Assembly: GCF_900101675.1 (NCBI RefSeq)
Contig: NZ_FNKG01000002.1
Location: 762,298 to 826,297 of the forward strand
Origin: Curtobacterium sp. UNCCL20
Lineage (GTDB): Bacteria > Actinomycetota > Actinomycetes > Actinomycetales > Microbacteriaceae
Direction: 5' to 3'
DNA length: 64,000 bases
Each line of letters begins with the position of its first letter. Positions within the stretch are counted from its first letter, which is position 1. Below, piece by piece: positions 7,548 through 16,026 of this stretch. The position numbers and the translations under genes were made by a program. The notes below the pieces were generated by a model. It ran no database searches and was not told the origin of the DNA. It saw only the letters and a program-made list of their open reading frames with translations.

Positions 7548-8417
7548 TCAGCGCGGGAAGCCCGGCGGCCGGGCAGCGGCGCTCTCGGCAGCGCGGTCGA
7601 GGATCTCGGCCCGGGACCGCAGCGCCCGCAGGTCCCGCTCGCGCCGCAGCACGACGACGCCCGCCAGGAACACCTCCGGGTGCACGGCCGGCACCGGGTG
7701 CGCGTACTCCGCCACCGCCTCGGCGAGGGAGCGCGCGGTGGCCTCCCGGATCTCCGGCCGCAGGTCCGCCGCGCCCCGGAAGAACGCCCCGAGCCGGTTC
7801 TCGAGCCGCTGCGGCAGCGCGGACACGTCGGCGACCCCGGCCCACCCGACGAGCTCGGCGGGGAGGAGCACCGCCGGATCACGGTGCTTCGCCGCCCGCT
7901 CGTGCTGCACGAACGTCCCCGCGAGCAGGTCGCCGAGCCGGCGCGGCTTGGCGCCGAACAGTGCCACGAGCAGCGCCACGGACCCGAACGTCATCCAGAG
8001 CTCGAACAGTCCGACGAGGGCACGGGTGAACGCGTGCCGCAGACCGATCGCCCCGCCGTCGAGCCGGACGACCCGGGTGCCCACGGCGTACCGGCCGACG
8101 CTCTTGCCCCGGGTGACGGTCTCGACGGCGGCGGGCACGAGGACGAGCACGCCGACGAGCAGCGCGATCTGCAGTGCCGCGGCCCATCCGTCGTCGAGCT
8201 CGCTCGGCCAGACCCGGGACAGCCCGAACAGGAGCATCAGGTAGAGGGCGAACACGCAGACCCCGTCGAGCAGGGCGGACGCCAGCCGGAGCGCGATGCC
8301 CGCGGGCTGCACGTCGAGCGCGACGGCCTCACCGACGACGAGTTCGTCGCCGGTGTCGTCGAGCGCGCGGACGAAGCGGGAATCGGCGAGGTCACGCGGC
8401 GCGCGGGTCTTCGGCAT
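7548..8417 (-). CDS. RDD-family membrane protein
   Basis: A 289-residue membrane protein. The RDD domain occupies roughly residues 35-165, with helices at LASALLDGVCVFALYLMLLFG, ALQIALLVGVLVLVPAAVETV and LVGLFELWMTFGSVALLVALF. The typical GKSVGRYAVGTRVVR loop is present. The C-terminal ~110 residues are soluble and helical (DVSALPQRLENRLGAFF). RDD proteins are membrane proteins of diverse role, some implicated in ion transport. Actinobacteria often carry one opposite a SpoIIM-like gene next to a MoxR/DUF58 cluster, as here, and it probably belongs to that envelope-associated module. The start at ATG 8417 leaves a 132-bp divergent promoter region shared with the SpoIIM-like gene. Confidence 0.85.
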   Translation of the reverse strand: MPKTRAPRDLADSRFVRALDDTGDELVVGEAVALDVQPAGIALRLASALLDGVCVFALYLMLLFGLSRVWPSELDDGWAAALQIALLVGVLVLVPAAVETVTRGKSVGRYAVGTRVVRLDGGAIGLRHAFTRALVGLFELWMTFGSVALLVALFGAKPRRLGDLLAGTFVQHERAAKHRDPAVLLPAELVGWAGVADVSALPQRLENRLGAFFRGAADLRPEIREATARSLAEAVAEYAHPVPAVHPEVFLAGVVVLRRERDLRALRSRAEILDRAAESAAARPPGFPR

Positions 8418-8549
8418 GGGATCATCATGGCGGACGTCGTCGCCGACCGCCCGGGTGGGACCGGATCGGCGTCGACACCGCACGAGCGAGCCCGACGACA
8501 CACTCGAGCGGGACCGACGACACCGGCCGACCGACGATGGGGGAGTGAC

Positions 8550-9545
8550 GTGGACCTGGATGCCTACACCGACGTGCACCGCGAGCGGTGGCAGGAACTC
8601 GACCGGCTCGCCCGATCGCGCCACGCGTCCGGCGCCGACGTGGACCGTCTCGTGTCCGACTACCAGCAGGCGGCCACCGACCTCGCCCGCATCCGGGGCG
8701 CCGCACCCCGCACCGCCGTGGGGGACCGGCTGTCGCTGACCCTGTTCCGTGCACGGCTGCGGTTCACGGGGACGCCGGTCGACCCGCTCACGGCCGTCAC
8801 CTCGTTCTTCGTCGTGCAGCTGCCCGCAGCGCTGTACCGGATCCGCTGGCTGGCGATCTGGGTCACCCTCGCCACCGCGGCCGTCGCGGCGATCGTGGCG
8901 GTCTGGATCAGCACGACCCCGGGGGCGATCGTGACGTTCGGGACGCCGGAGTCGCTCCGGCAGTACGCCACGCAGGACTTCCAGGACTACTACTCCGACC
9001 ACGGCCTCGGGGCGTTCACGACGCAGGTGTGGACGAACAACGCGTACATCGCGGCGACGATGGTGGCGTTCGGCATCACGGGCCTCTGGGTGCCGTTCTC
9101 GATCGGCCAGAACGCTGTCAGTCTGGGCGTCTCGGCGGCGATCATGCACTCCGAGGGGCGACTCGGCGACTTCTTCCTGTACATCACGCCGCACGGCCAG
9201 CTCGAGCTCTACTCGGTGTTCCTCGCGGCGGCCGCCGGCCTGATGATCTTCTGGTCCTGGGTCGCGCCCGGGGCACGGACGCGCGGCCAGGCCCTCGCCG
9301 AGGACGGCCGCGCGCTCATCACGATCGCGGTCGGACTCACGCTGACCCTGCTGCTGTCGGGCATCATCGAGGGCACCGTGACGCGGCAGGACTGGCCGTG
9401 GCCGGTGAAGATCGGGATCGGCACCGTCGCGCTCGTCGCGGTCCTCTGGTACCAGTGGGTGCTGGGCGGCCGTGCGCACCGGGCCGGGGAACGCGGCGAC
9501 CTCGAGGAGTTCGAGCGCGGCGCCACGGCGCTCGTCGCCGACTGA
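8550..9545 (+). CDS. Stage II sporulation protein M (SpoIIM/DUF95)-like membrane protein
   Basis: A 331-residue protein. A soluble helical N-terminus (about residues 1-75, with DRLVSDYQQAATDLARIRG) precedes several membrane helices. These include LAIWVTLATAAVAAIVAVWI, a segment around residue 165 (NNAYIAATMVAFGITGLWVP), and helices near residues 225 and 255. SpoIIM-like proteins in non-sporulating actinobacteria have no settled function; the family's namesake helps cell-wall degradation during engulfment. GTG 8550 (GTGGACCTG) is taken as the start because the conserved helical domain begins there. The gene is divergent from the RDD gene and convergent with the DUF58 operon, with only 4 bp between the stops at 9545 and 9550. 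Confidence 0.82.
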   Translation: MDLDAYTDVHRERWQELDRLARSRHASGADVDRLVSDYQQAATDLARIRGAAPRTAVGDRLSLTLFRARLRFTGTPVDPLTAVTSFFVVQLPAALYRIRWLAIWVTLATAAVAAIVAVWISTTPGAIVTFGTPESLRQYATQDFQDYYSDHGLGAFTTQVWTNNAYIAATMVAFGITGLWVPFSIGQNAVSLGVSAAIMHSEGRLGDFFLYITPHGQLELYSVFLAAAAGLMIFWSWVAPGARTRGQALAEDGRALITIAVGLTLTLLLSGIIEGTVTRQDWPWPVKIGIGTVALVAVLWYQWVLGGRAHRAGERGDLEEFERGATALVAD

Positions 9546-9549
9546 GCGG

Positions 9550-10902
9550 CTACAGCCGCCCGGTCGCCTTCGCCCGGATGTACGCGTCGGCGACGAGCGG
9601 CGGCACCTGCTCGGGCGTCGCCCGCACGACCTCGGCACCGGCTCGTCTGGCCACGTCCGCGACGCCGTCGGCGTCCAGCAGCGAGCGTTCGGCGGCGGCC
9701 CTGCGGTGGACGTCGCGCTCCGCACGGGCCGGGAGGGACGGTGCGCGTCCGCCCCGTCGCCAGAGTTCCGTGCCGGCCGGCTCCGGTGCCCCGCTCGCCA
9801 TCCGCTCGACCGTCGGGTCGGTCACGGACGTCACGACCACGGCGTGCCGCCGCACGAGCCGCGGGAGGACCGCGAGCAGGTCGCCGGAGGCACCCACCGA
9901 GTCGAGGCTCGACACCAGCACGACGAACGCCCGCGAGGTCGTGATGCCGTCGACGATCCCGGGCACGGCCGACCAGTCCGTGGCGGCGAGTCCGGGTTCG
10001 GCCGTCGCGAGCGTCTCGCCGAACCGCTGCACGACGTCGGTCCGGGTCGCACCGTGCACCCGCCCGCGGACGGCGTCGTCGAGCACGACGAGGTCGACGC
10101 GGTCACCGGCCGCAGCGGCGAGGGCGCCGAGCAGCAGCGCGGACTCGATGAACGTGTCGAGCCGGGGTTCGTCGTCGACCCGACCGGCGCCCGCGCGCCC
10201 GGCGTCGACCACCACGACGACGCGACGGTCCCGCTCCGGACGCCAGGTCCGGACGACGAGGTCTTGGCGGCGCGCGGTGGCACGCCAGTCGATGGACCGC
10301 ACGTCGTCACCGCGCACGTAGTCCCGCAGGGAGTCGAACTCGGTGCCGTGGCCGCGGAGCTGCAGCGTCGTCTCACCGTCGAGCTCGCGGAGCCGGGCGA
10401 GCCGTGAGGGCAGGTGCCGGCGCGACCGGAACGGCGGCGTCACGACGAGTTCCGCGGGGACGGCGAGGACCCGCTGCCGGGCGGCGAGTCCGAGCGGTCC
10501 GAACGCGCGGACGGCGACACCGAGGGTCACCCGCCGACCGCGGCGGAAGGGTGCGAACCGCATCCGGGCGGTCCGGCGCTCGCCGGGCGGCACGTCCAGC
10601 CGCAGGCGCCGCGGGGCACGGCCGGCCGAGGGCTCCCACATGTCCCGCACGAGTGCCCGGAGCCGCCGCGCGCCGTCGTTCGCGAGCACGAGCGTGCCGT
10701 CGGTCGTCGTGTCGCGGCGCGCGAGCCGGGGCATCCGCCGCTCGACCCGGATCCGTCCGAGGTCCGCGGCGAGGAGGACGTCGAGCACCGCGGCGAGGAC
10801 CACGACCCCCGCCCAGGTGAGACCCGCCCACCCCGTGCCGAGCAGCACGGTGGGGACGATCGCGACGGCGAGGAGCGCGACGAACCGGCCGGAGATCGCC
10901 AC
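9550..10902 (-). CDS. DUF58 domain protein (vWA-like), partner of MoxR ATPase
   Basis: A 450-residue protein. Two hydrophobic helices sit at the N-terminus (residues 5-45). A beta-rich domain follows, then the DUF58 signature FDSLRDYVRGDDVRSIDWRA, and a vWA-like C-terminal half containing VVVVVDAGRAG in place of a DxSxS metal site. DUF58 proteins are encoded next to MoxR AAA+ ATPases and are thought to work with them as chaperone-like partners or scaffolds at the membrane. The GTG start at 10902 shares its last G with the TAG stop of moxR, so translation is coupled. It is the last gene of the minus-strand operon running from 15203 down to 9550. Confidence 0.88.
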   Translation of the reverse strand: MAISGRFVALLAVAIVPTVLLGTGWAGLTWAGVVVLAAVLDVLLAADLGRIRVERRMPRLARRDTTTDGTLVLANDGARRLRALVRDMWEPSAGRAPRRLRLDVPPGERRTARMRFAPFRRGRRVTLGVAVRAFGPLGLAARQRVLAVPAELVVTPPFRSRRHLPSRLARLRELDGETTLQLRGHGTEFDSLRDYVRGDDVRSIDWRATARRQDLVVRTWRPERDRRVVVVVDAGRAGAGRVDDEPRLDTFIESALLLGALAAAAGDRVDLVVLDDAVRGRVHGATRTDVVQRFGETLATAEPGLAATDWSAVPGIVDGITTSRAFVVLVSSLDSVGASGDLLAVLPRLVRRHAVVVTSVTDPTVERMASGAPEPAGTELWRRGGRAPSLPARAERDVHRRAAAERSLLDADGVADVARRAGAEVVRATPEQVPPLVADAYIRAKATGRL

Positions 10903-11894
10903 TAGATCGGCACCCGGACCTGTTCGAGCACCTGCTGCAGCACCCCGTCCGCGCCGACGCCCTCGAGTTCGGCGTCGGCCGCCACCCGGAGCCGGTGCCG
11001 CCAGACCGGCAGGAGCATGGCCTGCACGTGGTCCGGCGTGATCGCGTCGTAGCCGGTGAGCCACGCCCAGGCCTTCGCGGCGGCGAGCAGTGCGGTGGCA
11101 CCGCGGGGGCTGACCCCGACCCGGACGGACGGCGCCTGACGGGTCGCACGGGCGAGGTCGACGATGTAGGCCAGGACGTCGTCCCGGGCGCCGACCGCGC
11201 GGACGGCGTCCTGCGCCCCGAGGACCTCGTCGACGCCGACGACGGGCACGATGCCGGCGGACCGGACGTCGCGCGGCACGAAGCCGTCGGCGTGCCGGCG
11301 GAGGACCTGCCACTCGACGTCCCGCGGGGGCACGTCGAGGGTGAGCTTCATCAGGAACCGGTCGAGCTGGGCCTCGGGCAGCGTGTAGGTGCCCTCGAAC
11401 TCGATCGGGTTCATGGTCGCGGCGACGAAGAACGGGGCGGGCAGCTGCCGGGCCTCGCCGTCGACGCTGACCTGACGCTCCTCCATGGCCTCGAGCAGGG
11501 CCGACTGCGTCTTCGGCGGTGTCCGGTTCACCTCGTCGGCGAGGAGCACGTTCGTGAACACCGGCCCCTCGCGGAAGGGGAAGGTGCCGGTCGAGGCGTC
11601 GTAGACGAGCGATCCGGTGACGTCGCCGGGCATCAGGTCGGGCGTGAACTGGATGCGCTTCGTGTCGAGCGACATCGCGGCCGCGAGGCTGCGGACCAGG
11701 AGCGTCTTCGCGACCCCGGGGACGCCCTCGAGCAGGACGTGTCCCTGCGCCAGGATGCCGACGATCATGCCGGAGACCGCACCCTCCTGTCCGACGACCG
11801 CCTTGCCGACCTCGGCACGGAGCCGACCGAAGGCGTCGCGGAGCGGATCGCCCGCCGACTGCTGGAGGGTCTGGGTGGTGGAGGGGTCGGTCAC
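10902..11894 (-). CDS. moxR: MoxR-family AAA+ ATPase
   Basis: A 330-residue cytoplasmic ATPase. Walker A is GVPGVAKT (around residue 58), Walker B is LLADEVNRTPP, and sensor-type motifs follow (FFVAATMNPIEFEG). The C-terminal lid includes the arginine-rich segment RATRQAPSVRVGVSPRGA typical of MoxR. MoxR proteins are chaperone-like ATPases acting on vWA-domain partners in the maturation of envelope or enzyme complexes. Here the partner is presumably the overlapping DUF58 gene. It overlaps the upstream DUF4350 gene by 4 bp. The substrate is unknown. Confidence 0.93.
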   Translation of the reverse strand: MTDPSTTQTLQQSAGDPLRDAFGRLRAEVGKAVVGQEGAVSGMIVGILAQGHVLLEGVPGVAKTLLVRSLAAAMSLDTKRIQFTPDLMPGDVTGSLVYDASTGTFPFREGPVFTNVLLADEVNRTPPKTQSALLEAMEERQVSVDGEARQLPAPFFVAATMNPIEFEGTYTLPEAQLDRFLMKLTLDVPPRDVEWQVLRRHADGFVPRDVRSAGIVPVVGVDEVLGAQDAVRAVGARDDVLAYIVDLARATRQAPSVRVGVSPRGATALLAAAKAWAWLTGYDAITPDHVQAMLLPVWRHRLRVAADAELEGVGADGVLQQVLEQVRVPI

Positions 11895-13120
11895 GGTCGT
11901 GCTCCTCGTCGGTCGGTGTCGGTCTGCTGGTCGCCGGTGGTCGCGGCGGTGACGGCTCGCTCCAGGTCGTCGAGCGCCGCCGCGCCCGCGACGAGCGACC
12001 GGTCGTCTGCGGTGGGGCCGCCGACGAGCACCTCGCCGACGCGGGTGTCCGGGATGCCGGTCGCGTGGGCGGCGGCCCGGACGACCTCGTCGACGTGCGC
12101 CGAGCGGAGGAGCCCGAGCCGGCGTCCGATGCGGCGGAGGGCGGCGATCCGGAGGGTGTCCAGTGCGTGGGTGCGGTCACGGGTCCGCGCGGCGAGCCGG
12201 GCGCGTCCCTCGGTCGTCTCGGCGGCGCGGACCACGACCGGCATCCGCTCGACCACGAGCGGCCCGAGCCGGCGTCCACGCCAGAACCCGGCGGCGACCG
12301 CGACGAGCGCGAGCAGCGCCAGTGCGCTCGGCACCCACGGCGGCGCGAGCGTCCCGAGCGTCGGCGCGGCGTCGGGCGTGCCCGGCTTCGGGGTGTACCA
12401 GGTCAGGGCGTCGTCGTCGCCGAGCAGCCCCAGCGCCAGCGCAGCGTTGCCGGCGGTGGTGATCGTGTCGTTGCGGAACACGGCGGTGGTGCCGACGAGG
12501 GTGACGTCGCCGCCCGGCGTGTCGACCCGGACGAGGCCCCAGGCACGGTCGTCGCCGGTCCCGGTGGGCGCGCACAGCACCGTGCCGGCGGACGCACGCT
12601 TGTCGTCGGGCACCGCGTAGGCGGTGCCGGTGGCCGTGATCCGGGACGCGTTCGACGCCGCGGGGATCGTGCACGAGGCGGTGGAGACGGTGTCGTCGCC
12701 GTCGACCTGCGCGGTCGGTTCGACGTCGAGGTCGAAGGCGTCGAGGGCGGTCGCACTCGTGGAGACGAGGACCACGTGGGCCGCTTCCCGTGCGAGCCGG
12801 CGGGCGACGGTGCGGTCGAGCGCACGCTCCGAGTCGTCGACGAACACGGTGCCGCCGGTGATGCCGTCCGCGCTGTCGGTGACCCGGACGTCGGTGCCCT
12901 GCTGCTCGAGCACGCGGACGAGCGCCTTCGAGCCGCTCGCACCCGCCGACGTCGGGTCGAGGGGCGTGCTGGACGGCCCGTTCGTGCCCTGTACCGCGGC
13001 GGTCAGCACGGCGAGGAGGAGGCCGACCAGGACGATGGCGATCCAGAAGCCGATGCGGACCCGGCGTCCGTCGTGCGGGGTCGTCGCCGCCTGCTCGACC
13101 GGGGCCGTCGTGGCGGTCAC
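11891..13120 (-). CDS. DUF4350 domain membrane protein
   Basis: A 409-residue protein. One N-terminal helix (IGFWIAIVLVGLLLAVLTAAV, about residues 22-42) leads into an extracytoplasmic DUF4350-type domain (GSKALVRVLEQQGTDVRV, with later strands). A second helix near residue 265 (WVPSALALLALVAVAAGFW) and a cytoplasmic tail of about 120 residues complete it. Such proteins accompany MoxR and DUF58 in actinobacteria; DUF4350 resembles glutamine-amidotransferase-like folds but I see no catalytic cysteine in context. It overlaps moxR and the DUF4129 gene by 4 bp each, so it sits in the middle of a translationally coupled operon. Its role is presumably structural or regulatory in the envelope. Confidence 0.82.
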   Translation of the reverse strand: MTATTAPVEQAATTPHDGRRVRIGFWIAIVLVGLLLAVLTAAVQGTNGPSSTPLDPTSAGASGSKALVRVLEQQGTDVRVTDSADGITGGTVFVDDSERALDRTVARRLAREAAHVVLVSTSATALDAFDLDVEPTAQVDGDDTVSTASCTIPAASNASRITATGTAYAVPDDKRASAGTVLCAPTGTGDDRAWGLVRVDTPGGDVTLVGTTAVFRNDTITTAGNAALALGLLGDDDALTWYTPKPGTPDAAPTLGTLAPPWVPSALALLALVAVAAGFWRGRRLGPLVVERMPVVVRAAETTEGRARLAARTRDRTHALDTLRIAALRRIGRRLGLLRSAHVDEVVRAAAHATGIPDTRVGEVLVGGPTADDRSLVAGAAALDDLERAVTAATTGDQQTDTDRRGARP

Positions 13121-13755
13121 GCGGGGACCACCGGGGTGTCCACGTGCGCGGGCCGGGTGGAGCGGACCGCGTGCACGGTGTCGAGGACGGCACGGGCGGC
13201 GGCCTCGGTGGCGGGGACGTCGAGGTAGCGCACGCCGTCGAACGTCGCCGCGGCACGGCGGAGGTCGGTCGCCTGGGCCGGGAACACCCGCGCGGCCCGG
13301 TCGGCGATCGCCCGGGCGGTCGCGCCGGGGACGTCCGGCACGAGGTCGCGCTCCCCGAGCCCGCGGGCGAGGGCGCGGTAGCCGTCGAGCACGGCACGGG
13401 CCCAGTCCCCGGTGCGGAGCGCGGTACGGGCGTCGTCGCCGAGGTCACGGGCGGAGCGGAGGTCGTCGTCGTCGAACACCCCGCCGGGGCCGCCCGCGGC
13501 GAGTCGGGCACGTCGGCGGGGGAGCCCCCGGGCGACGACCACGAGGACGACGACGGCGACGAGCACGACGATCGCGACCCAGAGCAGGGTGTGCGCCACG
13601 GCGGGGGAGCCCAGGCCGTCCGCGCGGAACGAGCCGAGCCACTCGAGGAACGCCCGCGAGGCGCGGTCCCACCAGGTCACGTGGGCGCCGTCGTACTGGG
13701 ACTTCTCGAGCTCGCGCTCGAGCAGTCGGCGGGCCTCGTCGGGGTCGATGCTCAT
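13117..13755 (-). CDS. DUF4129 domain membrane protein
   Basis: A 212-residue protein. A helical N-terminus ([18 protein letters not shown]) precedes a short periplasmic-facing segment, a single membrane helix near residues 58-78 ([19 protein letters not shown]), and a C-terminal cytoplasmic DUF4129 domain ([20 protein letters not shown]). DUF4129 is frequently fused to transglutaminase domains or placed beside MoxR/DUF58 genes; here it is a stand-alone version. It overlaps the genes on both sides by 4 bp. Function unknown; membership in the MoxR module is the firmest statement. Confidence 0.82.
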   Translation of the reverse strand: MSIDPDEARRLLERELEKSQYDGAHVTWWDRASRAFLEWLGSFRADGLGSPAVAHTLLWVAIVVLVAVVVLVVVARGLPRRRARLAAGGPGGVFDDDDLRSARDLGDDARTALRTGDWARAVLDGYRALARGLGERDLVPDVPGATARAIADRAARVFPAQATDLRRAAATFDGVRYLDVPATEAAARAVLDTVHAVRSTRPAHVDTPVVPA

Positions 13756-15203
13756 GCCCCTCCGTTCGGCGGGTACCGGTTCGGCGCCCCGCCCCACTCC
13801 GGCGGCGCCGACCGGCCCGGGGGCTGCTGCGGCTGGCCGTACTGCTGCGGCTGCCCGTACTGCTGGGGCTGGCCGTACTGCTGGGGCTGGCCGTACTGCT
13901 GGGGCTGGCCGTACTGCTGGGGCTGGCCGTACTGCTGGGGCTGGCCGTACTGCTGCGGCCCGGCCCACTGCTGCCCGGGGCCCTGCGGCGGCCACGGCGG
14001 ACGGGCGACCCGCGGCCCGGGTGCGAACGGGTCGGTCGGCTGCCCGGACTCGAGGTGCGACGCGATCCGCTGGTCGAGCGCCTCGGTCCGGATCCGCCGG
14101 TCGACGGCGAGCAGCGTGGTCACCGAGCCCGTGAGGACGTCCGTGATGCACTGCACCGCGATCCCGAGCAGGCTGCCGACGACGATGGCCACGGTGGCGC
14201 CCACACCGACGCCGGACGACGCGTCGGTCTGCCCGAGCGGGTCGAACGTGCCGCCCACGAGCGCCGCGCCGATCGTCAACGGGAAGGACGCGATCGAGAC
14301 GGCGAACCCGAACATCGCCTGCACGAGGAGCAGGATGCCGAAGGTCCGCCAGAACGCGCCGCTGGTCAGCCGCCACGACTGCGCGGCCGCGGCGAAGGCG
14401 GTCCGGCCCTCCAGCGCGATCGTCGGCACGGTGAAGGCGAACCGGGTGCCGAGCCAGACGAGGACGACCCCGAACCCGGCGAAGAGCCCGAGGATCGCGA
14501 GGACGAACCCCCAGACGTTCGACTGGCCGGCGGAGAGCGTCGCGACGAACCCGAACACGACGAGGACGAACACGACGCCGATCACGAGACCGGCGGCGAG
14601 CTGGAGGAGGATCCACGCGACGACGGACCAGCGGCGACCCGCGAGGAGTGCCCACAGCCCGCGGAAGGTCGCTCGACGCCCGAGGATCCGCTGCCCGGTG
14701 TCGGCGGCGACCGGTGCGACGAGGAACCCGCGGCCGAGGTACGCCAGGAACGGCAGCGCGATGGACAGCACCAGCCAGAGCGTGAACGACCCGGCGGCGA
14801 TCGTGTCGGCGCCGGTGCCCCCGTCCACCGCGGACAGCATCCGCGACTGCAGCACGCGCTGCCCGAAGGTGCTGACGAGCGTGGAGAGGAGACCGAGGAC
14901 GCCGCTCAGCAGCACGCTCCAGAGGAGGAGGACCCGGGCGTTCCGGCGGAAGACGGTGAAGGCACCCGCGAGCACGTCGCCGAGGCCGAGCGGCCGCAGC
15001 GGGATGACCGGACGCGATCCCGCGGACGGTCGCGGGGCAGGCGGACCCGGCCACGGGCCGGGCTGCTGCTGCCCGCCGGACGGCTGCGTGCCTCCAGGCC
15101 CGGACGGCCACCCCGGCCCACCGCCGGACGCACCGCTCGGTCCACCGGCGGACGGACCACCGGGCGCACCGCCCTGCCCACCCGGTACCTGCCAATCGGA
15201 CAT
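13752..15203 (-). CDS. Multi-pass membrane protein with GPDPase-type membrane domain and PQQYGQ repeats
   Basis: A 483-residue protein. The first ~70 residues are Gly/Pro/Gln-rich and disordered. Residues about 70-390 hold six to eight helices in glycine-rich surroundings, resembling the membrane domain found in some glycerophosphoryl diester phosphodiesterases, but no phosphodiesterase catalytic domain is present. The C-terminal tail has seven perfect copies of the hexapeptide PQQYGQ before a Pro-rich end. The start at ATG 15203 was chosen because the sequence MSDWQVPGG begins a typical Pro-rich lead; upstream residues in frame are not conserved-looking. It is the first gene of the minus-strand MoxR/DUF58 operon (4-bp overlap with the DUF4129 gene) and diverges from mtrA. 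Function unknown. Confidence 0.75.
   Translation of the reverse strand: MSDWQVPGGQGGAPGGPSAGGPSGASGGGPGWPSGPGGTQPSGGQQQPGPWPGPPAPRPSAGSRPVIPLRPLGLGDVLAGAFTVFRRNARVLLLWSVLLSGVLGLLSTLVSTFGQRVLQSRMLSAVDGGTGADTIAAGSFTLWLVLSIALPFLAYLGRGFLVAPVAADTGQRILGRRATFRGLWALLAGRRWSVVAWILLQLAAGLVIGVVFVLVVFGFVATLSAGQSNVWGFVLAILGLFAGFGVVLVWLGTRFAFTVPTIALEGRTAFAAAAQSWRLTSGAFWRTFGILLLVQAMFGFAVSIASFPLTIGAALVGGTFDPLGQTDASSGVGVGATVAIVVGSLLGIAVQCITDVLTGSVTTLLAVDRRIRTEALDQRIASHLESGQPTDPFAPGPRVARPPWPPQGPGQQWAGPQQYGQPQQYGQPQQYGQPQQYGQPQQYGQPQQYGQPQQYGQPQQPPGRSAPPEWGGAPNRYPPNGGA
13833..13958 (-). repeat. Seven 18-bp tandem repeats encoding PQQYGQ
   Basis: Seven in-frame 18-bp units (126 bp) encode (PQQYGQ)7 near the C-terminus of the membrane protein. 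Central units are identical at DNA level; outer ones differ by single bases. Copy number could change by slippage without shifting the frame. Confidence 0.9.
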
Positions 15204-15288
15204 CGCCGCCCCCTCGTGGTCCGCGACCGCGCAGCGGAGCGTGGTCGACACCATCCTGTCGGAAAACGCCGCTCGACGGGGCCTCGGC

Positions 15289-15294
15289 TATCGT
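15289..15294 (+). promoter_or_regulatory. Candidate -10 of mtrA
   Basis: TATCGT lies 52 nt before the mtrA ATG in the 143-bp divergent region. No convincing -35 is seen. It would give a leader of about 45 nt. Confidence 0.3.
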
Positions 15295-15346
15295 GAGTGG
15301 TCAGGTGCACCCGGCACCGCCGCACGCCACACGGAGTCCACATCAC

Positions 15347-16021
15347 ATGACACCGCGCATCCTCGTCGTCGACGACGACCAGGCCCTCGCCGAGATGATC
15401 GGCATCGTCCTCCGTTCCGAGGGCTACGAGCCGGAGTTCAGCGCCGACGGCAACGACGCCATCGACGCCTTCCACAGCACGAAGCCCGACCTCGTGCTCC
15501 TCGACGTCATGCTCCCGGGCATCGACGGCATCGAGGTGTGCAAGCGCATCCGCGCGGAGAGCGGGACGCCGATCATCATGCTCACGGCGCGGGGCGACAC
15601 CGCCGACGTCGTCGCCGGCCTCGAGAACGGCGCCGACGACTACGTCGTGAAGCCCTTCAACCCGAAGGAGCTCGTCGCCCGCATCCGCACGCGACTGCGC
15701 CCCACGGCCAGCGACGCGACGGTCCTGCACGTCGGCGACCTCACCGTCGACGTCGCCGGGCACGAGGTGCGTCGCGGGGACGCGGTGATCGCGCTGACGC
15801 CGCTCGAGTTCGACCTGCTCCGGGCGCTGTCCGAGAAGCCGAACCAGGTGTTCACGCGCGAGATGCTCCTCGAGCAGGTGTGGGGCTACCACTACAAGGC
15901 GGACACCCGTCTGGTGAACGTGCACGTGCAGCGCCTCCGCGCGAAGATCGAGCACGACCCCGACAACCCGAAGATCGTCACCACGGTGCGCGGCGTCGGG
16001 TACCGGGCCGGAGGGGCCTGA
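15347..16021 (+). CDS. mtrA: Response regulator MtrA
   Basis: A 224-residue OmpR-family regulator, the size expected for MtrA. The receiver domain (1-115) has the acidic pocket VVDDD near residues 7-11, the phosphoacceptor Asp53 (LVLLDVMLPG), Thr in MLTARG and Lys in VVKPFNP. The winged-helix domain carries TPLEFDLLRAL, TREMLLEQVWGYHY, LVNVHVQRLRAKIE and TVRGVGYRAG, a highly MtrA-like sequence. In actinobacteria MtrA controls cell-wall, cell-division and osmotic genes. The GTG of mtrB follows after 5 bp, and lpqB overlaps mtrB, giving the standard operon. The ATG at 15347 is used; an upstream in-frame extension is not conserved. Confidence 0.97.
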   Translation: MTPRILVVDDDQALAEMIGIVLRSEGYEPEFSADGNDAIDAFHSTKPDLVLLDVMLPGIDGIEVCKRIRAESGTPIIMLTARGDTADVVAGLENGADDYVVKPFNPKELVARIRTRLRPTASDATVLHVGDLTVDVAGHEVRRGDAVIALTPLEFDLLRALSEKPNQVFTREMLLEQVWGYHYKADTRLVNVHVQRLRAKIEHDPDNPKIVTTVRGVGYRAGGA

Positions 16022-16026
16022 GCACC

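Noticed and set aside
7393..8029. Overlapping open frames through the GGACCCGCGGCC tract
   Set aside because: They exist because a pure G/C repeat lacks stop codons; composition is Arg/Pro/Ala/Gly only.
13833..13958. CRISPR-like array (regular repeats)
   Set aside because: The 18-bp units have no spacers between them and encode a hexapeptide in frame, so this is a coding tandem repeat.
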